DNA from: Antarctobacter heliothermus
GTDB taxonomy: Bacteria > Pseudomonadota > Alphaproteobacteria > Rhodobacterales > Rhodobacteraceae
Assembly (NCBI RefSeq): GCF_002237555.1
Contig: NZ_CP022540.1
Coordinates: 992,001-1,056,000 of the forward strand
Direction: 5' to 3'
DNA: 64,000 nucleotides
Shown: one piece after another, positions 42,900 through 52,694 of the stretch
How the letters are laid out: each line of letters starts with the position of its first letter
Position numbering within the stretch: position 1 is the first letter of the stretch
The notes under the pieces: model-generated
What the model saw: only the letters and a program-made list of their open reading frames with translations
Told to the model about the DNA's origin: nothing
Database searches by the model: none
Position numbers and translations under genes: made by a program

Positions 42900-44453
42900 T
42901 TATGCCATCCACCACCGTTCGGCCATGCGGGCGTTGTCCATCTGCCAGAGGTTGCCGACCGTGTCCGGGTTGGCGACCTTGTTGCTGACCGCCTGAACGT
43001 AGTTGGCGAACATCGGCAGCACCACACCACCGTCGTCTTTCAGGATCTGCTGCATTTCGCCGTACATCTCGCGGCGCTTGTCCGAGTCCAGTTCGGCGCG
43101 GGCCGTGATCAGCAAGTCCTGGAAACGCTCGCTGTCCTCGCGGCCCCACTGGGTATCGTTCCACGGCACACCTTCTTCGTAGGCGCTGGAGAACATCCAG
43201 TCCTCTGTGGCGCGACCCGACCAGTAGCAGGCGCAGAACGGCTTTTTCAGCCAGACGTTCGACCAGTAGCCATCCGCCGGTTCCTGCACCAAGTTGATGT
43301 TGATGCCCGCCGATTTGGCCGACGCCTGATACAGTTGCGCCGCGTCAACCGCGCCCTCAAAGGCCGCGTTCGATGCCGACAGGTCGATGTCCAGCGACGT
43401 CATTCCGGCCTCTTTGAGGTAGAATTTCGCCTTGTCCGGGTCGTAGGAGGTCTGCTCCATATCGGCGGCAAAATACTGGTTTGCGGGACCGATCGGGGTG
43501 TCGTTGCCGACACGACCGTGGCCGAGCAGGATCTTGTTCACCATCTCTTCGCGGTTGATGGCAAATTTCAGCGCGCGGCGCACGTTGACGTCGCTGAACG
43601 GCGCGACGTTGGTCAACATCGGGAAGGTGTACTGCTGGTTGCCCGTCACCTCTTGGATGCGGACCATCGGGTTTGCCTTGAGCAGCGCCTCTGTCTTGAA
43701 GTCGATGCGGTTGATGGCATCGACCTGTCCGGTCAGCAGCGCGTTCATCCGGGCGGTGTTGTCGTTGACCGCGATGTATTCGACCGAGTCGAAATAGCCC
43801 GCTTCGTCACCCTTGTAGTGATTGTCGACACGGGTCGCGACCATGCGCACGCCGGGCTCAAAGCTTTCGACCTGATACAGACCAGTGCCGATGCCTTTGG
43901 CGATGGCTTCTTCGATCTGGCCTGCGGGGTACATCAGCAGGTGATAGTCCGACAACAGATAGGGGAAGTCGGCGTTGCCGCCCGCCAGAGTGAATTGCAC
44001 CTGATGGTCGGTGATCTTTTTCATCTCTGTGATGGCTTCGATGATCGGCTTGGCCGCCGATTTCGCGCCTTCGGCAACGTGCAACTGCAACGAGGCAATC
44101 ACGTCATCGGCCCCAAAGGCCTTGCCGTTGTGGAAGGTCACGCCCTGACGCAGGTTGAACGTCCATGTCTTGGCGTCTGCGGTGGCTTCCCAATCGGTTG
44201 CCAGTTCACCCACCAACGATCCGTCAGCCCTGATCTCTGTCAGGCTGTCAAAGACCGTACCCTGAGCGCTGGCGATCATGTAGAGGTCAGAGTGTGTCCG
44301 GCCATCCCAGCTGTCGCTGGTGTTTGCGCCCGACAGGGCGGCCCGCAAGCGGCCACCACGTTTCGCTTGTGCGCGCAGCGGCAGGCCGGATGCGGCCAAC
44401 ACACCTGCGGCGGCCCCGGTGGTCAAAAGTCCACGTCTGCTGATTCTGGTCAT
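42900..44453 (-). CDS. ABC transporter substrate-binding protein, peptide/dipeptide type (SBP_bac_5)
   Basis: A 517-residue periplasmic protein. The start SRRGLLTTGAAAG is a twin-arginine (Tat) signal with cleavage near LRAQA. The mature part contains the family features: LATDWEATADAKTWTFNLRQGVTFHNGK, then DFKTEALLKANP and RRALKFAINREEMV. It is the last gene of the operon, 69 bp after the ATPase gene; that gap has a stem (44476-44499) which could slow upstream mRNA decay. It probably binds oligopeptides or a related compound. Confidence 0.92.
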   Translation of the reverse strand: MTRISRRGLLTTGAAAGVLAASGLPLRAQAKRGGRLRAALSGANTSDSWDGRTHSDLYMIASAQGTVFDSLTEIRADGSLVGELATDWEATADAKTWTFNLRQGVTFHNGKAFGADDVIASLQLHVAEGAKSAAKPIIEAITEMKKITDHQVQFTLAGGNADFPYLLSDYHLLMYPAGQIEEAIAKGIGTGLYQVESFEPGVRMVATRVDNHYKGDEAGYFDSVEYIAVNDNTARMNALLTGQVDAINRIDFKTEALLKANPMVRIQEVTGNQQYTFPMLTNVAPFSDVNVRRALKFAINREEMVNKILLGHGRVGNDTPIGPANQYFAADMEQTSYDPDKAKFYLKEAGMTSLDIDLSASNAAFEGAVDAAQLYQASAKSAGININLVQEPADGYWSNVWLKKPFCACYWSGRATEDWMFSSAYEEGVPWNDTQWGREDSERFQDLLITARAELDSDKRREMYGEMQQILKDDGGVVLPMFANYVQAVSNKVANPDTVGNLWQMDNARMAERWWMA

Positions 44454-44475
44454 ATTAGGCTCCCTTGGTCATCGC

Positions 44476-44499
44476 CTGCCGGGGTTCATGCCCTGGCAG
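44476..44499 (-). other. Intercistronic hairpin before the binding-protein gene
   Basis: CTGCCGGGG and CCCTGGCAG pair with one mismatch around a 6-nt loop, upstream of the binding-protein start. Such stem-loops often protect the abundant binding-protein mRNA from decay. No T-tract makes it a weak terminator at best. Confidence 0.35.
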
Positions 44500-44522
44500 A
44501 TCGTCATTCTATGGCAACAGTC

Positions 44523-46172
44523 TTACGACATTTTGCCGACGGCGGCATCGCCGATGTTATCAACTCCGCGTTCCTTGAGCAGATTGGTCAGCCAATCCGG
44601 GTCCATTTCCGGGACCGAAGACAGCAGGAGATCGGTATAGGCATGGTGCGGAGGCCGGAACATCTCTGTCTTGATGCCCTGTTCCACCACTGCGCCGTCT
44701 TTCATCACCACCACCTCATCAGCAATAGCGCGCACGGTGGCCAGATCGTGGGTGATGAACATGTAGCTGAGGTTCAACTCATCCTGAAGGCGCGCCAGCA
44801 GCCGCAGAATGCCCTCGGCCACCAGTTGATCCAGCGCGCTGGTCACCTCATCGCAGATGATGAATTTCGGCTCTGCCGCCAACGCACGCGCAATCCCGAT
44901 GCGCTGTTTCTGGCCGCCGGACAGTTCAGAGGGCAGACGGTGGAAATACTGGTCTGCCGGCATCTCGATCTGTTCCAGCAGATCCTCGACCCGTTTGCGT
45001 TTTTCGCGGCCTTTCAGGCCCATGTAGAATTCGACCGGTCGGCCGATGATCTCACCGATGGATTTGTGCGGGTTCAGCGCGGTGTCGGCCATCTGGTAGA
45101 TCATCTGGACCTGCCGCAACTGATCCTTTGAGCGCTGGCGATAGTCCAGCGGCAGCGGCGCACCGTCCAGTTCGATCTGTCCGATACGCGGCGGCAACAG
45201 CCCGGTGATGCAACGCGCGGTGGTCGATTTGCCCGATCCCGATTCGCCCACAACGGCGACGGTGCGGCCCGCGTGGATGTCAAAACTGACGTCTTGCAGC
45301 ACATCGACCGTGCCATAGGCCGCCGTCACCCCCTGAACAGAGATCACGGGGGTGGAATCCGTCGCCACCGGCGGTTTCTCTGGCCGTTCAAAGGCGCGCA
45401 CGGCCCAAAGGCTTTTGGTGTAGTCCTCTTTCGGGGTGGTCAGCATGGTGCGGGTGTCGGCCTCTTCGACCTCATCCCCCTTGAGCAGCACCTTGATGCG
45501 GTCGGCCATCTGCGCCACGACGGCAAGGTCATGGGTGATGTAGATCGCGGCGGTGTCGAATTCCTCGACAATCTCGCGGATGCTGGCCAGCACTTCGATC
45601 TGGGTGGTCACGTCCAGCGCGGTGGTCGGTTCGTCAAAGATGATCAGATCGGGACGGCAGGCCATGGCCATCGCCGTCATGGCGCGTTGCAACTGCCCGC
45701 CGGACACCTGATGCGGATAGCGAAAGCCGATCTCATCGGGATTGGGCAGGCGCAGCTTGCGGTACAGTTCCACGCCGTCACTGGCGCTTTCGGCGCGACC
45801 GGCGACACCGTGCTGCACCGGCCCCTCAACGTGCTGATCCATCAGTTTGTGCGCGGGGTTAAAGCTGGCCGCGGCGGATTGCGCGACATAGGCGATACGT
45901 TTGCCCAGCAGTTGGCGTTTCACCTCGGCGCTGGCAGAGAGCAGGTCGATGCCGTCGAAATGCACGCTGCCGCCAGAGATGCGCACGCCGTCGCGGCAAA
46001 AGCCCATGGCGGCCAGACCCAGCGTGGATTTGCCTGCGCCGGATTCACCGATCAGGCCCAGCACCTCACCCTTTTTAAGGGTCAGGTCGACGCCGTTGAT
46101 GATGGGCGTCCAGGTTTCATCGGACCGTCCCTCGATCCGCACGTCGCGCATTTCGACCAGCAGATCAGACAT
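44523..46172 (-). CDS. ABC transporter ATP-binding protein, fused DppD-DppF type
   Basis: A 549-residue protein with two complete ATPase domains. The first has [11 protein letters not shown] (about 39-49) and [13 protein letters not shown]; the second has [11 protein letters not shown] (about 310) and [14 protein letters not shown] with CDEVTSALD. Each carries an H-loop ([20 protein letters not shown]). Fused DppD/F ATPases are common in alphaproteobacteria and power a DppBC permease pair. It overlaps nothing; the permease gene ends 3 bp upstream. Confidence 0.93.
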   Translation of the reverse strand: MSDLLVEMRDVRIEGRSDETWTPIINGVDLTLKKGEVLGLIGESGAGKSTLGLAAMGFCRDGVRISGGSVHFDGIDLLSASAEVKRQLLGKRIAYVAQSAAASFNPAHKLMDQHVEGPVQHGVAGRAESASDGVELYRKLRLPNPDEIGFRYPHQVSGGQLQRAMTAMAMACRPDLIIFDEPTTALDVTTQIEVLASIREIVEEFDTAAIYITHDLAVVAQMADRIKVLLKGDEVEEADTRTMLTTPKEDYTKSLWAVRAFERPEKPPVATDSTPVISVQGVTAAYGTVDVLQDVSFDIHAGRTVAVVGESGSGKSTTARCITGLLPPRIGQIELDGAPLPLDYRQRSKDQLRQVQMIYQMADTALNPHKSIGEIIGRPVEFYMGLKGREKRKRVEDLLEQIEMPADQYFHRLPSELSGGQKQRIGIARALAAEPKFIICDEVTSALDQLVAEGILRLLARLQDELNLSYMFITHDLATVRAIADEVVVMKDGAVVEQGIKTEMFRPPHHAYTDLLLSSVPEMDPDWLTNLLKERGVDNIGDAAVGKMS

Positions 46173-46175
46173 GGT

Positions 46176-47378
46176 TCACTCCTTCAGGCCCGAGCTTCGG
46201 TGCAGCATCCAGTCGACCACAAAGTTGACCGCCACGGTCAGCAGCGCGATCGCCCCGGCGGCCATCAGCGGCAGCGCGGCGGTCAGCGGTGAGAAGGCGG
46301 CAAAGTTGATGAACTGCGCAAGGTCGCGGACCATGGTGCCCCAATCGGCCAGCGGTGGCTGGATGCCGACACCAAGGAACGACAACGAAGCGATGGTCAG
46401 GAAGACAAAGCAGAACCGCAAACCGAATTCGGCCAGCAGCGGTGCCATGGCGTTGGGCAGGATCTCACGGAAAATCAGATAGGGCAGGCCCTCACCGCGC
46501 AGCTTGGCCGCCTCGATGTAATCCATCACCACGATGTTCATGCCGACCGCGCGGGCCAGACGGAACACCCGCGTGCTGTCGATCACGGCGATGATCAGCA
46601 CCATATACACGGTCAGCAGCCACTTTTCCGATCCGGCCCATGCACTGGCGATGGTCATCAGCAGCAACGCAAAGATCAGCGAGGGGATCGCCATCAGAAC
46701 ATCGACGGAACGACTCAGGATCTGGTCGAACCAGCCCTGCGCGACTGCCGCCAGAAACCCAAAGGTGCCGCCCAGAAAGAAGGCAATGCAGGTGGTGGCA
46801 AAGGCGATGCCGACGGTGTTTTGCGCGCCGTAGATCAGGCGGCTCAGCAGGTCGCGCCCGATCTGGTCAGTCCCCAGCAGGTGCGCCGGATTGCCGCCCG
46901 TGGCCGCGTTGCCGCCGGGCAGTGCGTTGACCTGATCAAACACCTCTGCCTGACCATAGGGCGCAATGGCCCCGGCAAAGATCGCAAGAACCGCATAAAT
47001 CAGAATGACCAGCAGACCGAATGCCGCCGTCAGCGGCATCTGGCGGAACAGCTTTTTGGTACCGGCGGAGCCGACCATCCGGCCAAGAAAGCGAAAGATC
47101 CACGCCGCAACGGCAAAGATGGCAAACCCCTGCACCGCCCAGCGAAAGAACAGCACACCCGCAACTGCCATGCCCTGTTCCGTCACCGCCGGCTGGAAAT
47201 AGTACCAGACCGCAAAGACGATAACCGCGACACCCAGCACATAGCCAAAGGCCACCGCCAGCGACATGTCACGAAAGGCGGGTTTGTTGCCGGTGGCCGT
47301 CTGGCCCGCAAAGCGCATGACCCAGCCCGTGGCCAACAAGGCCGCAAATGCGGCGGCGATCCAGAACAACGTCATCAT
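46176..47378 (-). CDS. ABC transporter permease (DppC type) with an extended N-terminus
   Basis: A 400-residue inner-membrane permease. Residues 140-400 form a normal DppC domain with the EAA-like loop EAAKLRGEGLPYLIFREILPNAMAPL. The first 130 residues add about three extra hydrophobic helices (4-22, 42-62, 78-98), making it about 100 residues longer than typical DppC. It overlaps the upstream permease gene by 4 bp (ATGA). Confidence 0.9.
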   Translation of the reverse strand: MMTLFWIAAAFAALLATGWVMRFAGQTATGNKPAFRDMSLAVAFGYVLGVAVIVFAVWYYFQPAVTEQGMAVAGVLFFRWAVQGFAIFAVAAWIFRFLGRMVGSAGTKKLFRQMPLTAAFGLLVILIYAVLAIFAGAIAPYGQAEVFDQVNALPGGNAATGGNPAHLLGTDQIGRDLLSRLIYGAQNTVGIAFATTCIAFFLGGTFGFLAAVAQGWFDQILSRSVDVLMAIPSLIFALLLMTIASAWAGSEKWLLTVYMVLIIAVIDSTRVFRLARAVGMNIVVMDYIEAAKLRGEGLPYLIFREILPNAMAPLLAEFGLRFCFVFLTIASLSFLGVGIQPPLADWGTMVRDLAQFINFAAFSPLTAALPLMAAGAIALLTVAVNFVVDWMLHRSSGLKE

Positions 47379-48370
47379 TTTGGATGCCTCAGGCGTGGGT
47401 TGGAGAGGATCGACAGAATGTCCGCCGTCAGGTTCAGCAGGATATAGGCGCCGGCAAAGATCAGGCAGCAGGCCTGCACCACCGGGATATCGCGGATCTT
47501 GACGCTGTCGACAAAGAGCTGCCCGATGCCCGGATAGACAAACACCACCTCAACCACGACCACGCCGGTGATCAGATAAGCAAGGTTCAGCGCGATCACG
47601 TTGATGATCGGCGCAAGCGCATTGGGCAGCGCGTGTTTGATGATGACACGCATCGGTTTGATGCCCTTCAGCCGCGCCATTTCGATATAGGGGCTGGCCA
47701 ACAGGTTGATGATCGCAGCGCGCGTCATCCGCATCATATGCGCCGTGACCACCAGTGTCAGGGTCAGCGCGGGCAGCATGGTCTTTTGCAGACGCTCGCC
47801 AAATCCCATGCCGTCATAGATATTCGACAGCGAGGGCAGGACCGGGTTCAACACCGCAAGGAACAGGATCAGGATATAAGCGAGGAAGAATTCCGGGCTG
47901 GAGATCGACGTCAGCGTCGAGATGTTGGCCACCTTGTCAAAGACAGAGTTGCGGTAGAGCGCGGCCAGAATGCCCAGCATCACCGCAAAGGGCACCGCAA
48001 TCGCCGCCGTGACCCCGGCAAGGAACATGGTGTTGGCAAATCGCGGCGCAATCTGCTGTGCCACCGTCACCCGCACACCTGAATCGTCGCCGACAAAACT
48101 GGCAAAGTTGGCCTGTGCGAAAGAGTTGCCTAGGTCGCCGCGCAGCGCACCCGCCAGCCAATCGAAATACCGCGCGATGGGGTGCTGATCCAATCCAAGA
48201 TCGCGGCGGATGGCCTCAACCGCCTCTGGCGTGGCCCCTTGCCCAAGGATCGCCTCTGCGAAGTCGCCCGGCAACATGTTGACTGCTGTGAAAATTACAA
48301 TCGAGACGATGAACAGGGTCAATAAACCCAGCGCAAGACGCTGTAGAATGATCTTGAGAACTGAGTTCAA
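47375..48370 (-). CDS. ABC transporter permease (DppB type)
   Basis: A 331-residue inner-membrane protein with six helices. The EAA loop is IEMARLKGIKPMRVIIKHALPNALAPI, and the long periplasmic loop after the first helix is usual for DppB. It is the first gene of the operon (permease, permease, ATPase, binding protein). An 80-bp AT-containing gap to the pip gene upstream holds the promoter, including GTAACTGTAACG. Confidence 0.92.
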   Translation of the reverse strand: MNSVLKIILQRLALGLLTLFIVSIVIFTAVNMLPGDFAEAILGQGATPEAVEAIRRDLGLDQHPIARYFDWLAGALRGDLGNSFAQANFASFVGDDSGVRVTVAQQIAPRFANTMFLAGVTAAIAVPFAVMLGILAALYRNSVFDKVANISTLTSISSPEFFLAYILILFLAVLNPVLPSLSNIYDGMGFGERLQKTMLPALTLTLVVTAHMMRMTRAAIINLLASPYIEMARLKGIKPMRVIIKHALPNALAPIINVIALNLAYLITGVVVVEVVFVYPGIGQLFVDSVKIRDIPVVQACCLIFAGAYILLNLTADILSILSNPRLRHPK

Positions 48371-48450
48371 GGTCCCTGCCGATGTGTTGTTTTCGTTACA
48401 GTTACGTTAGCGCCTGAAATCCGCGTGTAAACCCCGCGCGTGACCGACGG

Positions 48451-49428
48451 TCAGTCGAACCCGATCGCAAGATCATCCATCACCCGCACCAGCTCTGCAC
48501 TGATCCCCGGCTCGGATAGGGCGTGGCCTGCGTTTCGGATCATGCGCAGATCCGCCCCGGGCCAGGCCTGAGCCAGCTCCCACGCGCGGCGCGGCGGGCA
48601 AATCATGTCATAGCGTCCCTGCACGATAACGCCGGGCACATCGCGCAGGCGGTCGATGTTGTTCAGGATCCAACCGTCTTCGGCCAGGAAACCGGCATTG
48701 GTGAAATAATGGTTTTCCAGCCGGGCAAAGGCGCGCGCGTATTCCCCGGGCGCCACCCCGCCCTGTCCGTTCGAATAGACAGAGGCCAGCGCGTTTTCCC
48801 AAGCGGACCACGCCTGTGCAAAGCGCATTTCGGTGGGAAGATCACCGCTGAACAGCCGCTTGTGATAGGCACCGATCAGATCGCCACGTTCCTCTGCGGG
48901 GATCATGTCGCTGAACCGCGCCCAAGGTTCCGGCCAGAACTGCCCAGCGCCGCCGCCATAGAACCAGTCCAGCTCTGTTTGCGTCATCATAAAGACACCG
49001 CGCAGCACCAGCTGCAAAACCGCCTCCGGGTGCGAAATACCATAGATCAATGACAGGGTGGCCCCCCAGCTGCCGCCAAAGATCACCGCTTTTTCAATGT
49101 CCAACACGTCGCGGATCCGCTCGATGTCCGCCACCAGATCCCAGGTCGTGTTGTTGACGACGCTGGCATGAGGGCGCGACCGGCCACAACCGCGCTGATC
49201 GAACAGGACAACACGGTATGTCTGCGGATCGAAATACCGCCGCATCGCCGGACTGCAGCCGCCGCCCGGTCCACCATGCAGGACAATAACCGGCACGCCT
49301 TCGGGATTGCCGCATTGTTCCACATAGATCACATGCCCGTTCCCCACATCCAGCATGCGCTGATCGAAAGGATCAACCGCAGGATAGAGATACTGCACTG
49401 CGCGCTTTTGGCCCGGGATTTTGTCCAT
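48451..49428 (-). CDS. pip: Proline iminopeptidase
   Basis: A 325-residue alpha/beta hydrolase that removes N-terminal proline from peptides. The oxyanion motif HGGPGGG is at 51-57, the nucleophile Ser120 lies in GGSWG, and the acid and base are in GRYDMICP and NAGHALSE. Length and sequence match the S33 proline iminopeptidase. It lies directly upstream of the peptide ABC operon on the same strand, so imported proline-containing peptides could be its substrates. Confidence 0.94.
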   Translation of the reverse strand: MDKIPGQKRAVQYLYPAVDPFDQRMLDVGNGHVIYVEQCGNPEGVPVIVLHGGPGGGCSPAMRRYFDPQTYRVVLFDQRGCGRSRPHASVVNNTTWDLVADIERIRDVLDIEKAVIFGGSWGATLSLIYGISHPEAVLQLVLRGVFMMTQTELDWFYGGGAGQFWPEPWARFSDMIPAEERGDLIGAYHKRLFSGDLPTEMRFAQAWSAWENALASVYSNGQGGVAPGEYARAFARLENHYFTNAGFLAEDGWILNNIDRLRDVPGVIVQGRYDMICPPRRAWELAQAWPGADLRMIRNAGHALSEPGISAELVRVMDDLAIGFD

Positions 49429-49475
49429 GCCCTATCTATATTGCCCCCAAAGACCAAAAGACCATGGGGAAAGTC

Positions 49476-50213
49476 ATGACCACAACCGTCGATGCGTCCG
49501 AGATTGCCAAGTTCGAAGCCATGGCCGCAGAGTGGTGGGATCCGAACGGCAAGTTCAAGCCCCTGCATATGCTGAACCCGTGCCGACTGGACTACATCAC
49601 CAGCCAGATCGCCGAAGAGTTTGACCGAGATCTGAGCACGCCGCGGGCATTCGACGGTCTGCGGATTCTGGACATCGGCTGCGGCGGTGGGCTTCTGTCC
49701 GAACCAATGGCGCGGCTGGGGGCCGACGTGGTGGGTGTGGATGCCGCCGAACGCAATATCCCGGTGGCCCAGACCCATGCGGCGCAATCCGGACTGGAGA
49801 TTGATTACCGTTTCACCACCGCCGAGGCGATGGCCGACGCGGGCGAACAGTTCGACGCGGTACTGAACATGGAGGTGGTCGAACATGTGGCCGACCCACA
49901 GGCCTATTTGACTGGTTGCCAACAGTTGTTGAAACCCGGCGGGCTGCACATCTGTTCGACAATCAACCGCAATCCCAAAAGTTTTGCCGTGGCGATTTTG
50001 GGCGCGGAATACGTCATGCGCTGGCTGCCCAAAGGCACACATGACTGGTCCAAATTCATCACTCCGGATGAGCTGTATGACCTGATCCGCAAGGCCGGGC
50101 TGAACCCGGTGGACCGCAAGGGGTTCGTCTTTAACCCGATTACATGGGGATGGAGCCTGTCGGACCGCGATCTGAGCGTGAACTATGTCACCGCGTCGCT
50201 GAAACCCGTTTAA
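49476..50213 (+). CDS. ubiG: Ubiquinone biosynthesis O-methyltransferase
   Basis: A 245-residue class I methyltransferase that performs both O-methylation steps of ubiquinone synthesis. [19 protein letters not shown] (family N-terminus), [19 protein letters not shown] (SAM motif I), [11 protein letters not shown] and [10 protein letters not shown] are typical of UbiG. ATG 49476 with GGGGA upstream is favoured; an ATG at 49464 is also possible. It is divergent from pip with a 47-bp gap. Confidence 0.95.
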   Translation: MTTTVDASEIAKFEAMAAEWWDPNGKFKPLHMLNPCRLDYITSQIAEEFDRDLSTPRAFDGLRILDIGCGGGLLSEPMARLGADVVGVDAAERNIPVAQTHAAQSGLEIDYRFTTAEAMADAGEQFDAVLNMEVVEHVADPQAYLTGCQQLLKPGGLHICSTINRNPKSFAVAILGAEYVMRWLPKGTHDWSKFITPDELYDLIRKAGLNPVDRKGFVFNPITWGWSLSDRDLSVNYVTASLKPV

Positions 50214-50339
50214 GAAAAAGAATGGGGCGTCGTGCCAGAGGTTTGATTGCAGCATGCCCCCCTCAGCCTGCGGCCTCACCCCCCAGATAATGCAAGTCAA
50301 AAGTAACCTGAAAGAGCGACACGCGGTTTCTTCTGTCTG

Positions 50340-50391
50340 AAAATATCCCCGGGGGGAGTCGACCGAAGGGAGACGGGGGCGGGAGCCCCCT
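50340..50391. repeat. GC-rich intergenic element of repeat-like composition
   Basis: The 176-bp gap between ubiG and the convergent MarR gene ends with AAATATCCCCGGGGGGAG, then GGGAGACGGGGGCGGGAGCCCCC in segments. It contains the palindrome CCCCGGGG and a short GGGGGC/GCCCCC hairpin next to the marR stop. This looks like a dispersed intergenic element; a weak echo (AAATACCCAATATCCGCC) follows the rumA-like gene near 59045. Confidence 0.3.
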
Positions 50392-50821
50392 AACCTTCGA
50401 GGCGCAGTCGCAGCTCACGCAGAACGGGCAGGGCCGCACGCACCCGGTCTTCGCCCAGGTCGCCCATCATTTCGTCTATCAACGGCATGATCGCGTTCAG
50501 CGCCGCCTCTCGTGCCGATTGACCGGCTGGAGAGATCGAGACCAGTTTTCTGCGCGCGTCGTCCCAATCCGGGCGGATGTGGACGTAACCGGAGATTTCC
50601 AGTTTCGACAGCGTATTGGTCATTGCGCCGCGCGTGACGTGAAAGGCGCGGGCGAGTTGTGCCGGCGTCCGCTCTCCACCGCGGGCGAGATGGTTCAGCA
50701 CTGAGAAATGCGAGATTTCCATGCGGTTTGGCAGAACTTTGGTCAGCCGAGCACGCAGCAGTTGGTCGGCTGTCAGCAGCTCACTGAACAGCGAGATGGC
50801 AAGGGCGCTGGCCTCGCTCAT
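50390..50821 (-). CDS. MarR family transcriptional regulator
   Basis: A 143-residue winged-helix protein. The HTH has SVLNHLARGGERTPAQLARAFHVTRGAMTNTLSKLEISGYV (in segments, about 40-80), followed by the wing with DWDDARRKLVSISPAG. It is the last gene of comF-grxC-nit-marR, with a 4-bp overlap with the amidase gene. Its ligand and targets are not inferable. Confidence 0.87.
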   Translation of the reverse strand: MSEASALAISLFSELLTADQLLRARLTKVLPNRMEISHFSVLNHLARGGERTPAQLARAFHVTRGAMTNTLSKLEISGYVHIRPDWDDARRKLVSISPAGQSAREAALNAIMPLIDEMMGDLGEDRVRAALPVLRELRLRLEG

Positions 50822-51654
50822 GTGTCCGGCCCGGCATAGGCGCGATCATGGGTCAGGGCCGGCACCTTGGCCCGTGCGTCGGCCACGGCGCTGAGATCCA
50901 GATCGACGCAATAGACGCCGGGTTCGGTACCCGCGTCCAGCACGATCTCTCCCCAAGGAGAGATCACCATGCTGTGGCCGTAGGTCTGTCGCGCGCGGCC
51001 CTTCTGCGCCGGGTGGGTGCCGGTTTGCGCGGGGGCCAGAACAAAGCAGCCCGTCTCAATGGCGCGGGCCTGTAGCAAGGGTTGCCAATGCATCGGGCCG
51101 GTGCCGGGCGAAAAAGCGGCCGGGACGGTCAGGATCTGCGCACCAGCTTGTGCCAGAGCGCGGTAGAGATAGGCGAAACGGACGTCGTAGCAGATCGTCA
51201 GGCCCAAGGTGGCCAGCGGTGTTTGGGCAACCACCGCCCGGTCCCCCGGGGCATAGCCAGAAGATTCGCGATAGGTTTCTGTCTCTGACACCTGCACGTC
51301 GAACATGTGCATTTTGTCATAGCGCGCGGCGATATGGCCGTCGGGGCCGATCAAGAAGGATCTGTTCACAAAGCGCGTTTCTGGCGGGTCGGCCTTCTGC
51401 GCCAGCGATCCGGCCAGCACCCAGAGATCCAGCTCTGCCGCCGCACTGCGCAGACCGGCCAGCACGGGGTCGTCCCGTTCATGTCGCAGCACCGCCGTCT
51501 GGTGCGCGCGGTCCATCGAGACGCAGTTGCAGACCTCGGGCGTAAGCGCGATCTGTGCGCCGTCGGCCTTGGCCCGGTGCAGCATGTCCTGCATCGTACC
51601 AAGGTTCTCTGCCGGATCGTCCGACGAGGTCATCTGGACCAGTGCGACCCGCAT
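50818..51654 (-). CDS. Carbon-nitrogen hydrolase (nitrilase superfamily, Nit1-like)
   Basis: A 278-residue amidase of the nitrilase superfamily. The catalytic triad is visible as Glu40 (LTPEVCN), Lys114 (YDKMHMFD) and Cys155 (LTICYDVRF). The MHMFDVQV and RYDKMHMF features are those of the Nit/deaminated-glutathione amidase branch, which repairs deaminated glutathione; the adjacent glutaredoxin gene fits. Its start abuts the grxC stop. Confidence 0.9.
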   Translation of the reverse strand: MRVALVQMTSSDDPAENLGTMQDMLHRAKADGAQIALTPEVCNCVSMDRAHQTAVLRHERDDPVLAGLRSAAAELDLWVLAGSLAQKADPPETRFVNRSFLIGPDGHIAARYDKMHMFDVQVSETETYRESSGYAPGDRAVVAQTPLATLGLTICYDVRFAYLYRALAQAGAQILTVPAAFSPGTGPMHWQPLLQARAIETGCFVLAPAQTGTHPAQKGRARQTYGHSMVISPWGEIVLDAGTEPGVYCVDLDLSAVADARAKVPALTHDRAYAGPDT

Positions 51655-51912
51655 TCAGGCCGCCAGCAGAGCGTCCAGCTTTCCCTGCCGCTCCAGCGCG
51701 GCGAGATCGTCATAGCCGCCCACATGGGTCTCTCCGACAAAGATCTGCGGAACGGTGTGGCGGCCATTGGCGCGTTGCATCATTTCGGATTTACGCCCCG
51801 GCTGTGCCAGAACGTCGATAGCGGTATAATCGATACCCTTGCTGTCCAGCAGTCGTTTGGCCGCGTGGCAAAAGCCGCAGAGCGGCGAGAAATACATTTC
51901 GACCGGTTGCAT
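51655..51912 (-). CDS. grxC: Glutaredoxin 3
   Basis: An 85-residue dithiol glutaredoxin with active site Cys12-Gly-Phe-Cys15, the GSH-binding TVPQIFVG and GGYDDLAAL. It reduces glutathione mixed disulfides. GGAGG lies 7 nt before the ATG. It is immediately followed by the nitrilase-family amidase gene with no gap. Confidence 0.94.
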   Translation of the reverse strand: MQPVEMYFSPLCGFCHAAKRLLDSKGIDYTAIDVLAQPGRKSEMMQRANGRHTVPQIFVGETHVGGYDDLAALERQGKLDALLAA

Positions 51913-51950
51913 GTCGGTCCTCCGGATTGTTCGTGCGTTCTTTTGAGGAC

Positions 51951-52691
51951 TTAAGCATCTTTGGCCGCGCGCGCCAGCACGCAGACACAAACCTCTGTTG
52001 CACCGGCTGCAAGACAGGCCTCGGACGCGGCGGCCAGTGTTGCACCGCTGGTCATCACATCATCGACGATCAGCACCGGTCGTCCCTGAATCAGCGGTGC
52101 CCGCCTGTCGGGCACCCCGATTTGTCCGTGCAGGGCGGCAAAGCGGTCTTCGCGGCTTTTTCCCTCCAACGGTTGGGTGGCGTGCGCGCGTTCCAGCGCG
52201 TCGGGGCACCAGTCGCAGCCCAATTCCGCCGCCAGTGCCTGTGTCAGCAGCGCGGCCTGATTGAACCTGCGGCGCAGGTGGCGTTTGACGTGCAAGGGCA
52301 CCGGCACCGCCAGCATATTCTCGCGGAGCAGGCCCCGTGACACCCGTGCCATCCATTTCGCCGCCGGGCGGGCAATGTCATGCCGGTCACCGTGTTTCAG
52401 CCCCAGCACCATCCGCCGCCCCCGATCCCGGTACACCAGCGCCGCCCGCCCCTGTGCCCAAGGCCGGGCAATGTGCAGGCAATCGTCACAATGTTCCGCA
52501 TGATCGGATTGCCCCGGCAGCGGCACACCGCAAAGATCACAGGCCAGACCGGACACAAATGGCGTATCCCGCCAGCATGTGCCACAGAGGCCAAAATCCG
52601 TCTCGACCAGCCCGCCGCAGGACAGGCAGCGCGGCGGATAGACCATCTGCACCAGCGTTTGCATCCCCGCCGACCACAGCCTATGAGCCAT
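51951..52691 (-). CDS. comF: ComF family protein (double zinc-finger phosphoribosyltransferase)
   Basis: A 246-residue protein. Two Cys pairs form each zinc site (CLSC with CGTC; CDLC with CDDC, residues about 20-70). The PRPP-binding motif VLIVDDVMTSGAT is near 205. ComF proteins act in DNA uptake and recombination in naturally competent bacteria; in others the role is unclear. The start ATG 52691 is preceded by GGAGGAG. It is transcribed divergently from the methyltransferase, which begins only 4 bp away. Confidence 0.9.
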   Translation of the reverse strand: MAHRLWSAGMQTLVQMVYPPRCLSCGGLVETDFGLCGTCWRDTPFVSGLACDLCGVPLPGQSDHAEHCDDCLHIARPWAQGRAALVYRDRGRRMVLGLKHGDRHDIARPAAKWMARVSRGLLRENMLAVPVPLHVKRHLRRRFNQAALLTQALAAELGCDWCPDALERAHATQPLEGKSREDRFAALHGQIGVPDRRAPLIQGRPVLIVDDVMTSGATLAAASEACLAAGATEVCVCVLARAAKDA

Positions 52692-52694
52692 CTT

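Noticed and set aside
43335..45131. A 598-residue open frame on the plus strand across the ABC binding-protein and ATPase genes
   Set aside because: It runs antisense to clearly recognisable ABC genes, has no ribosome-binding site or family resemblance, and such frames are common in GC-rich DNA.
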